DNA of 64,000 nucleotides from a bacterium M00.F.Ca.ET.205.01.1.1. GTDB taxonomy: Bacteria; Pseudomonadota; Alphaproteobacteria; Rhizobiales; Rhizobiaceae. Position numbers and translations under genes: made by a program. Positions within the stretch are counted from its first letter, which is position 1. The number at the start of each line of letters is the position of its first letter. The DNA lies in the NCBI GenBank assembly GCA_004791255.1, contig SRUQ01000009.1:62001-126000 (forward strand), in the 5' to 3' direction. The notes beneath the pieces are model-generated. The model did no database searches. It had not been told where the DNA came from and saw nothing but the letters and a program-made list of their open reading frames with translations. This document shows, piece by piece, positions 58,207 through 64,000 of this stretch.

Positions 58207-60522
58207 ATGGGCAAAACAAAAACCGATAACATCCCTGTGGATGTTTATATCCAGTTTGTGCGCTCGTTGTTCGACAACGCGCACATGCTGGTCATCGGTG
58301 CGCTTTGCCACGCCGTCATCAGCCTCATGGTCTACTGGCGCAACGGCCAGCCTGTTTTCCTGGTTCTCGCCGGCGCGCTGCTCGGCATCGGCGTCTGGCG
58401 CTACTTCAGCCTGCGGCGCTTCCATCGCTCGGGCGGCGAGATGCGCGACGCCGCCGACGCGACGAAGTGGGAGCGCGAATACATCCTGAAGGGCAGCCTG
58501 CAAGGACTGTTGCTGGGGATTTTTTGCTTCATATCCATCTATGTTTACTCGGATTCCTATGCCGAGATCGGCGCGCTGTCCGTAACGCTGGCCTCCCTGG
58601 TTACGGTAGTCGGCCGAAATTACGGTTCGCCGCGCATGGTCATGATCTTTGCCGTGACCTTCGTCGGACCGATCGCCGCGGCGCTCATCCTCAGGTTCGA
58701 CATCCCCTATGTCGTGCTCGGCCTGCTGATCATTCCGTTCATGTTCATCATCAAGGGCAGCGCCGACCATGTCCGCAACGTGCTGTTTTCGGCCGTTGTT
58801 GGGCACAAGCAGGCGCGGCAGATCGCGCAGCGCTTCAACCGCGCCCTCAACACCATGTCGCATGGCCTGGTCATGCTCGGCCCCGACGGCAAGGTGGTCG
58901 TCGGCAACGCTGAAGCCGCCCGTCTGATGTCGCTCAAATCGCCGGATCAGCTGCTCGGGCGATCCATCCACTCCTTGCTGCTACGCGGCGTCGCCGGCGG
59001 TATGCTGGCGCCGAAGGACTGCCGCTATGTCGAGGCGCAGCTTACGCGTGCGCTGCGCGAGGGACGCGACCGCAAGGTTCTGGTGTCCTTCTCCAACGGT
59101 CAGCACTTCGAATTCTCGGCGCGCGAAGGCAACCAGGAATTGGGTGTCATCACCTTCGAAGACGTTACGGCGCGTGTCGAGGCGGAGGAGAAAATCCGTT
59201 TCATGGCGCGCTACGACAATCTGACCGGCCTGCCGAACCGCGCCTACTTCCACGAACTGGTCGGCGAATTGATGGCCTCCGGCGAGCGCGAGCGCCTGTG
59301 CGGCCTGGCCGTGGTCGACCTGGACGATTTCAAGAGCGTCAACGACACGCTCGGCCACCCTGTCGGCGACGGCCTGATCTACGCCGTCGCGGAGCGCCTT
59401 GCGGCGATCGCCGGACAAGGCATCACCGTCAGCCGCTTCGGCGGCGACGAATTCATGTTGTTCTTCGACCGCGTCGAGGACGAAAGTCACCTCGCCAGTC
59501 TGCTCGACCAGATTTTCGCCGACCTGCAGGGCGAAGTCGACGTCGCGGGCCATGGCCTGCGCATCCAGGCCAGCGCCGGCGCGGTGCTGTCCAAGGTCGA
59601 GGGAACCGATGTCGACGCCATGATCGTCAAGGCGGACCTCGCGCTCTACAAGGCCAAGGAGCTCGGCAAGAACGGCTGGCGGCTGTTCGAGGCGGCGATG
59701 GACGCCGCGTTCCGCAACCGCCAGCTGATGAAGGCGGATCTGCGCAGCGCGGTGGAAAGCAGGAGCCTGCGGGTCGTCTACCAGCCGATCGTGGCCATGA
59801 ACACCATGCGCATCGCCAGCTGCGAGGCGCTGTGCCGCTGGGACCATCCCGATCTCGGACCGATTTCGCCCGGCATCTTCATTCCGCTGGCCGAGGAGAT
59901 GGGCATCATTTCCGACATCAGCACCTTCGTGCTGCATGCGGCCTGCGCCGAATGCGCCAAATGGCCTGACCAGACCAGCGTTTCGGTCAACCTGTCCGCC
60001 AGGGATTTCCGCAATGGCGATGTCATCCGCAAGGTCCGCGATGCTTTGGACGTTTCCGGGCTCTCGGCCAGCCGGCTCGAAATCGAAGTCACCGAAACCG
60101 CACTGCTCGACGACAAGGCGCAGACCCGCCAGTATATCGAGGAGCTGAAGCAGCTTGGCGTGCGCATCGCGCTTGACGATTTCGGCACCGGCTACTCAAG
60201 CCTGAGCTATCTTCACAAACTGCCTCTCGACAAGATCAAGATCGACCGCTCGTTCGTAATGGACGTCACCCAGAATCCGCGCTCGCTCGAGCTGTTGAAG
60301 GGCGTCGTCGACCTCACCCGCATCCTGGGTCTCACCGTCACCATCGAAGGCGTCGAGACATTCGAACAGCTCAAGCTTCTGCTGCATTCGGTCAAGCCGG
60401 ATCTCGTCCAGGGCTTCCTGTTCGGTGCAGCCCTCAGCGCCTCGGGCATCGAAACTATGTCCAATGTGACTTGGCCCTTCGCCGCGGAATTGCGGCCGTT
60501 TGCCAAGCGCGCCGCCACCTGA
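58207..60522 (+). CDS. Membrane GGDEF-EAL cyclic-di-GMP enzyme
   Basis: The 771-aa protein has a MASE-like N-terminus of about six membrane helices (residues 20-205), a PAS-like domain (NRALNTMSHGLVMLGPDGKVVVGNAEAARLM), a GGDEF domain (RYDNLTGLPNRAYF, SRFGGDEFMLFF) and an EAL domain (CEALCRWDHPD, VSVNLSARDF, LEIEVTETALLDD, LDDFGTGYSSLSYLHKLPLDKIKIDRSF, IEGVET). Catalytic residues of both domains seem intact, so it may make or break c-di-GMP; no RxxD inhibitory site precedes GGDEF. It likely ties membrane signals to motility or biofilm. The FeeM-like gene follows 147 bp downstream. Confidence 0.94.
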   Translation: MGKTKTDNIPVDVYIQFVRSLFDNAHMLVIGALCHAVISLMVYWRNGQPVFLVLAGALLGIGVWRYFSLRRFHRSGGEMRDAADATKWEREYILKGSLQGLLLGIFCFISIYVYSDSYAEIGALSVTLASLVTVVGRNYGSPRMVMIFAVTFVGPIAAALILRFDIPYVVLGLLIIPFMFIIKGSADHVRNVLFSAVVGHKQARQIAQRFNRALNTMSHGLVMLGPDGKVVVGNAEAARLMSLKSPDQLLGRSIHSLLLRGVAGGMLAPKDCRYVEAQLTRALREGRDRKVLVSFSNGQHFEFSAREGNQELGVITFEDVTARVEAEEKIRFMARYDNLTGLPNRAYFHELVGELMASGERERLCGLAVVDLDDFKSVNDTLGHPVGDGLIYAVAERLAAIAGQGITVSRFGGDEFMLFFDRVEDESHLASLLDQIFADLQGEVDVAGHGLRIQASAGAVLSKVEGTDVDAMIVKADLALYKAKELGKNGWRLFEAAMDAAFRNRQLMKADLRSAVESRSLRVVYQPIVAMNTMRIASCEALCRWDHPDLGPISPGIFIPLAEEMGIISDISTFVLHAACAECAKWPDQTSVSVNLSARDFRNGDVIRKVRDALDVSGLSASRLEIEVTETALLDDKAQTRQYIEELKQLGVRIALDDFGTGYSSLSYLHKLPLDKIKIDRSFVMDVTQNPRSLELLKGVVDLTRILGLTVTIEGVETFEQLKLLLHSVKPDLVQGFLFGAALSASGIETMSNVTWPFAAELRPFAKRAAT

Positions 60523-60560
60523 AATCAACCCCTAAGACGCCAGGTTTCACCGGACCCGCA

Positions 60561-60594
60561 GTTTACCATTTGTTAACGTTAATTTAGGGTAAAC
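60561..60594 (+). promoter_or_regulatory. CtrA-like promoter region of the FeeM-like gene
   Basis: TTTA-CCATTTG-TTAAC (60562-60577) is one base from the CtrA consensus TTAA-N7-TTAAC. It overlaps a perfect palindrome TTAACGTTAA (60573-60582) and lies within inverted arms GTTTACC/GGTAAAC (60561-60567 and 60588-60594). It is 76 bp upstream of the start codon. Confidence 0.5.
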
Positions 60595-60669
60595 GCAAAA
60601 GATCGCAATTTTGCTTCTGGTTCCTTGTGTCCTTCGCTATTGTCGTTGTGCGGCGGTGCGAGGATAAAA

Positions 60670-61431
60670 ATGGATAATCAGGTGTTGAGTACGCCCCTGG
60701 CGGCCAGGGGCAAGAATCGCCCCTCGGTATTTTCAGATCACATCATGGAAGTTCTGGAGCGCGTCGAGTATCGACTTTGCGAAGGCGCCGAGGATTTGGA
60801 GGCGATCTACCGGCTTCGCTACAATTCCTACCTTCATGCCGGCATGGTGGAGCCGTCAGCCTCTCGCATGGTGAAGGACAGGTTCGACGATCTGCCCAAT
60901 TGCTATCGCTTTGGCGTGTTCTTCGACGGCACGCTCGTCAGCACCATCAGAATTCACTATGCAAGCGCCAAGCATCCTCTTTCACCGAGCACCGATGTGT
61001 TCGGCGACGTGCTGGCGCGGCGTCTGGCCATGGGCGAGACTTTCGTCGACCCAAGCCGCTTCGCCGCCGATCTCGAATGGTCGAGCAGCCTGCGCGTGCT
61101 GCCCTATATTACGCTCAGGTTGGCGGTGGTTGCCTGCAGCCACTTCAAGCCGACCTATTGCCTGACGGCGATCAAGGAAGAGCATTCCGCTTTCTATCAT
61201 CGCATCTTCCGGTCCGAGCAGGCGGTGCCTCCGCGAAACTATCCCGGACTTACCGTTCCCGTGCATCTGTTCCAGTCGAAATGCTCCGAGAACATGCAGG
61301 CGACGCTGGATCGCTTCCCCTTCTTCAACTCGACGCCGTTCGAGCAGCGCATGCTGTTCCAGCGTCCGAAGCGGGGTGAATTGGCGCCGCTGACCATCCT
61401 GCCGACGGCCAAGTATTTCGAAGCGGCCTGA
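60670..61431 (+). CDS. FeeM-type N-acyl amino acid synthase-like protein
   Basis: The 253-aa protein has the GNAT-like core of FeeM/autoinducer-synthase relatives: VEYRLCEGAEDLEAIYRLRYNSYLHAGMVEPSASRMVKDRFDDLPNCYRFGVFFDGTLVSTIRIHY, followed by LAMGETFVDPSRFAADLEWSSSLRVLPYITLRLAVVACSHFKPTYCLTAIKEEHSAFYHRIF. Family enzymes join an acyl chain from acyl-carrier protein to an amino acid. The donor and acceptor are unknown here. ATG 60670 has GAGGAT six bases upstream. No receptor or acyl-carrier gene is beside it. The GGDEF-EAL gene is its upstream neighbour. Confidence 0.85.
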   Translation: MDNQVLSTPLAARGKNRPSVFSDHIMEVLERVEYRLCEGAEDLEAIYRLRYNSYLHAGMVEPSASRMVKDRFDDLPNCYRFGVFFDGTLVSTIRIHYASAKHPLSPSTDVFGDVLARRLAMGETFVDPSRFAADLEWSSSLRVLPYITLRLAVVACSHFKPTYCLTAIKEEHSAFYHRIFRSEQAVPPRNYPGLTVPVHLFQSKCSENMQATLDRFPFFNSTPFEQRMLFQRPKRGELAPLTILPTAKYFEAA

Positions 61432-61434
61432 CGT

Positions 61435-61456
61435 CACGCGGCCCTTTGGCCGCGTG
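61435..61456 (+). terminator. Hairpin after the FeeM-like gene
   Basis: CACGCGGCC (61435-61443) and GGCCGCGTG (61448-61456) form a perfect 9-bp stem around CTTT, just past the stop codon. There is no T-run, so it may be a rho-assisted terminator or 3' stabiliser. Confidence 0.5.
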
Positions 61457-61567
61457 GTGATATCTTCGTTGGAGCTTTCCCTGCGCGCCAGCGTTGTGGA
61501 TGGCGGCAGGCACCACCTGTTGCATGGCACTAGAAGACAAAGAGTCTAGTCAGAGGAAGACCACGGC

Positions 61568-61717
61568 ATGACCATTTCCACAATCGCGCTCACCCCGCTC
61601 ATCTCGCTTATCGCGGGGGTGCTGATCCTCGTGATGCCGCGGCTGCTGAACTACATCGTGGCGCTCTATCTGATCGTTGTCGGATTGCTTGGGCTTTTCC
61701 CGCACCTTGCCGGCTGA
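61568..61717 (+). CDS. DUF3096-family small membrane protein
   Basis: The 49-aa product MTISTIALTPLISLIAGVLI... has two hydrophobic stretches (residues 5-24 and 31-45) joined by MPRLLNY, which fits the DUF3096 family of short, conserved membrane proteins of unknown role. It begins with ATG 61568, 12 bp after AGAGGAAG. Confidence 0.8.
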   Translation: MTISTIALTPLISLIAGVLILVMPRLLNYIVALYLIVVGLLGLFPHLAG

Positions 61718-61887
61718 AGCCCCTGCGAGCAGGCCTGGCGTAACGGAGCGGCCTTGTGAGGCGATCCACCGCTCCGCTTTCAATTTTCCCTTGAGGCAGT
61801 TGTCGGCTGCGATGCGGCAATAGCGCCATTGCTCTCGGCGCGGCTTTTCGCTATGTGCCTGAAAGATGTCTTCGAAGGGGTATTCCT

Positions 61888-62112
61888 ATGGCTGAGCACA
61901 CGCCGACCGGTCCTGTCGAACTGGGCGCGAAGATGGACTATGCCGAGCATGACCGCACCTATGCGGGCTTTCTGGCGCTGGCCAAATACGGATCGCTTTT
62001 CTGCGGCGCCTTGCTCCTGGCGATGGCTTTCGGTTTCTTCGCGGGCGGCTTCTTTTCAGCGACCATCCTGTTCGCGCTGATCTTGGCCGTCGGCGCCTTC
62101 ATTCTGCGGTAG
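61888..62112 (+). CDS. aa3-type cytochrome c oxidase subunit IV (bacterial)
   Basis: The 74-aa protein ends in a single transmembrane helix and has the conserved MDYAEHDRTYAGFLALAKYGSLFCGALLLAMAFGFFAGG, the signature of the small bacterial subunit IV of aa3 oxidase. It sits in the inner membrane against the oxidase core. The genes for the core subunits are elsewhere. It is upstream of the pnt operon, as in other rhizobia by recollection. Ribosome site GAAGGGG precedes the ATG. Confidence 0.9.
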   Translation: MAEHTPTGPVELGAKMDYAEHDRTYAGFLALAKYGSLFCGALLLAMAFGFFAGGFFSATILFALILAVGAFILR

Positions 62113-62198
62113 ACTTTCCAAAAACCCGTTGCCTTTGACGTAGCCGGCCTTCCGGTCGACACCTTGCGCAAACAGGTTCCAGCCGAAAGGATCATGCG

Positions 62199-63476
62199 GT
62201 GGGACAGACGGTTTTCATCCCTCGTGAGCTTGATGCGAACGAGCCGCGCGTCGCGGCCTCGCCGGATACGGTGAAACGGCTGGCGGCGCTGGGCCTCGAT
62301 GTCATCGTCGAAACAGGCGCCGGCACAAGGTCGCGCATTCCCGATGAAGACTTCGCCAAGGCGGGCGCCGCCATCGGCAAGGCCGCGGATGCCGCCACGG
62401 CCGATGTCGTGCTGAAAGTGCGCCGGCCAAGTGACGCCGAGCTGAAGAGCTATAAATCCGGCGCCGCCGTCATCGCCATCATGGATCCCTACGGCAATGA
62501 CGCCGCGGTCGCGGCCCTGGCCAAGGCCGGCGTCACCGCGTTCTCGATGGAATTCATGCCGCGCATCACCCGGGCGCAATCGATGGACGTCTTGTCCTCG
62601 CAGGCCAACCTTGCCGGCTACCAGGCGGTGATCGACGGCGCTTCGGAATATGACCGCGCCTTGCCGATGATGATGACGGCAGCGGGCACAGTGCCAGCGG
62701 CCAAGGTATTCATCATGGGCGTTGGCGTCGCCGGGCTGCAGGCGATCGCCACCGCGCGCCGCCTCGGCGCGGTCGTCACCGCGACGGACGTTCGCCCCGC
62801 CGCCAAGGAGCAGGTCGCGTCGCTCGGCGCCAAGTTCCTGGCGGTCGAGGACGAGGAGTTCAAGGCGGCCGAGACGGCAGGCGGCTACGCCAAGGAAATG
62901 TCGAAGGAATATCAGGCCAGGCAGGCGGCGCTCACCGCCGAGCACATCGCCAAGCAGGACATCGTCATCACCACGGCGCTGATCCCCGGCCGCCCGGCGC
63001 CGAAGCTTGTCTCGGCGGCCATGGTCGCCTCGATGAAGCCAGGCTCGGTGCTCGTCGATCTCGCCGTCGAGCGCGGCGGCAATGTCGAGGGCGCTGAAGC
63101 CGGCAAGGTCGTCACCACGGCCAACAACGTCAAGATCGTCGGCCATCTCAACGTGCCTGGCCGCATCGCTGCGTCGGCTTCGCTGCTCTACGCCAAGAAC
63201 CTCTTCACCTTCGTCGAGACGCTGGTCGACAAGACGACGAAGACGCTTGCTATCAAGCGTGACGACGAGCTGGTCAAGGCGACGATGCTGACCGATGGCG
63301 GCAAGGTGGTGCATCCGGCCTTCGCCAAGGCCGACCAGCAGCCTCACGTCGAACCGGCGGCGATCCCGGCCAAGACCATGGTCGCCGACGCCACGCCGAA
63401 GAAGGTCGCGCCGAAAAAGGCAGCCGCCAAAGGCGCTACGGCCAAGTCCGCCGCCAAGCCGAAGGGGAACGCGTGA
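62199..63476 (+). CDS. pntAA: Proton-translocating NAD(P)+ transhydrogenase subunit alpha 1
   Basis: The 425-aa protein is the soluble NAD(H)-binding domain I: GQTVFIPRELDANEPRVAASPDTVKRLAALGLDVIVETGAG, RAQSMDVLSSQANLAGYQAVIDGA, VPAAKVFIMGVGVAGLQAIATARRLGAVV and VITTALIPGRPAPKLV. A long Lys/Ala-rich tail (about 30 residues after VVADATPKK) extends it beyond the usual ~380 aa and may reach the membrane part. Start is GTG 62199. It overlaps pntAB by one base. The transhydrogenase makes NADPH from NADH at the expense of the proton gradient. Confidence 0.95.
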   Translation: MGQTVFIPRELDANEPRVAASPDTVKRLAALGLDVIVETGAGTRSRIPDEDFAKAGAAIGKAADAATADVVLKVRRPSDAELKSYKSGAAVIAIMDPYGNDAAVAALAKAGVTAFSMEFMPRITRAQSMDVLSSQANLAGYQAVIDGASEYDRALPMMMTAAGTVPAAKVFIMGVGVAGLQAIATARRLGAVVTATDVRPAAKEQVASLGAKFLAVEDEEFKAAETAGGYAKEMSKEYQARQAALTAEHIAKQDIVITTALIPGRPAPKLVSAAMVASMKPGSVLVDLAVERGGNVEGAEAGKVVTTANNVKIVGHLNVPGRIAASASLLYAKNLFTFVETLVDKTTKTLAIKRDDELVKATMLTDGGKVVHPAFAKADQQPHVEPAAIPAKTMVADATPKKVAPKKAAAKGATAKSAAKPKGNA

Positions 63477-63898
63477 TGGATCAGACCCTGCAGAAAGCCC
63501 TCGATCAGCTCGATCAGGCGAGCGCCGCGGTGCGCCTCGCGGTGCAGAACCTCGCAACCGCGCCCGGCACTGAGGCGGCGGGTGATGCCGCGCACGCGCT
63601 GTCCGGCGGCGCCATCGATCCCTTCGTCTTCCGCTTCGCCATCTTCGTGCTGGCGATCTTCGTCGGCTACTATGTCGTCTGGTCGGTGACCCCCGCTCTG
63701 CACACGCCGCTGATGGCCGTCACCAACGCCATCTCGTCGGTCATCGTCGTCGGTGCGCTGCTCGCCGTCGGCATCGCCGCCTCCGGCGTGGCCGCCGGCT
63801 TCGGCTTCGTCGCGCTGATGCTGGTCTCGGTCAACATCTTCGGCGGCTTCCTCGTCACCCAGCGCATGCTGGCCATGTACAAGAAGAAGGACAAGTAG
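63476..63898 (+). CDS. pntAB: Proton-translocating NAD(P)+ transhydrogenase subunit alpha 2
   Basis: The 140-aa protein is the membrane part of the split alpha subunit: helices IFVLAIFVGYYVVWSVTPALHTPLMAVTNAISSVIVVGALLAVG and GFGFVALMLVSVNIFGGFLVTQRMLAMYKKKDK. The N-terminal ~45 residues are an amphipathic linker (LQKALDQLDQASAAVRLAVQN) not seen in the shortest homologues. ATG 63476 overlaps the pntAA stop as TGATG; a preceding GTG at 63473 is possible. Confidence 0.95.
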   Translation: MDQTLQKALDQLDQASAAVRLAVQNLATAPGTEAAGDAAHALSGGAIDPFVFRFAIFVLAIFVGYYVVWSVTPALHTPLMAVTNAISSVIVVGALLAVGIAASGVAAGFGFVALMLVSVNIFGGFLVTQRMLAMYKKKDK

Positions 63899-63904
63899 AG
63901 CGCC

Positions 63905-64000
63905 ATGAACGCCAACTTCGCCTCCTTCCTCTATCTGGTCTCCGGCGTCCTGTTCATCATGGCGCTGCGCGGGCTGTCGCATCCGACCACCAGCCGCCAG
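63905..64000 (+). CDS. pntB: Transhydrogenase subunit beta, N-terminal part
   Basis: Only the first 32 codons lie in the window (MNANFASFLYLVSGVLFIMALRGLSHPTTSRQ), which match the conserved N-terminus of PntB, including LFIMALRGLSHPTTSR. The gene starts 6 bp after pntAB. PntB supplies most of the membrane helices and the NADP(H)-binding domain. Confidence 0.9.
   Translation, partial: MNANFASFLYLVSGVLFIMALRGLSHPTTSRQ

Overview
The window is a GC-rich (roughly 63-65 %), densely packed chromosomal segment from an alphaproteobacterium. Gene content points to the order Hyphomicrobiales and most likely Mesorhizobium or a close relative: Omp25/RopB-like porin, rhizobial-type short intergenic repeats, CtrA-type (TTAA-N7-TTAAC) and alphaproteobacterial LexA-type (GTTC-N7-GTTC) sites, many ABC/TRAP transporters, and three-gene PntAA/PntAB/PntB transhydrogenase. 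The assignment rests on recognising families and motifs by eye; no database was searched.

Layout. 1-2.1 kb: a truncated secreted subtilase-like gene behind an ECF sigma/anti-sigma pair. 2.1-4.4 kb: an 80-bp triple tandem repeat, then a divergent TetR/TetA-like efflux pair with three operator-like sites. 4.4-16.1 kb (minus strand): a long co-directional run that starts with ureide degradation (allantoinase/OHCU-decarboxylase fusion, AllE-like bicupin, AllA, a nucleoside deaminase) and continues into a CocE-type hydrolase, a peptide-type ABC transporter and a phosphodiesterase-like enzyme. 16.3-21.5 kb (plus): HIU hydrolase and XdhABC. 21.5-24.8 kb: two flavin monooxygenases and a LysR regulator. 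24.9-29.3 kb (plus): membrane urate oxidase PuuD, guanine deaminase, a UPF0303 protein and glycerate kinase. Together these genes cover guanine -> xanthine -> urate -> HIU -> OHCU -> allantoin -> allantoate and ureidoglycine -> ureidoglycolate -> glyoxylate; only allantoate amidohydrolase is missing from the window.

29.5-32.3 kb holds the most interesting locus: a radical-SAM protein with a helix-hairpin-helix tail translationally coupled to a UdgX-type uracil-DNA crosslinking protein, with a perfect GTTC-N7-GTTC LexA box just upstream of the best start codon. 32.3-35.2 kb: class-III aminotransferase and glutamine-synthetase-like enzyme (polyamine/amine metabolism). 35.3-45.8 kb: small regulators and transporters, a CobW-type His-rich GTPase with a WD40 partner, a LacI-regulated hydroxyacid dehydrogenase with a probable CTG start, a porin, and a small exported protein behind a CtrA site and a start-codon hairpin. 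45.8-53.2 kb: gamma-glutamyl-GABA hydrolase-like enzyme, TRAP transporter, VOC protein, zinc dehydrogenase and an orphan LivH permease. 53.2-64 kb: CGNR regulator, lipoprotein, fused indolepyruvate oxidoreductase, GGDEF-EAL protein, a FeeM-like N-acyl amino acid synthase, two tiny membrane proteins and the pnt operon running off the right edge.

Six elements look like dispersed intergenic repeats, and one of them seems to supply part of the N-terminus of the truncated secreted protein. No tRNA, rRNA, CRISPR array, IS element or phage gene was seen.
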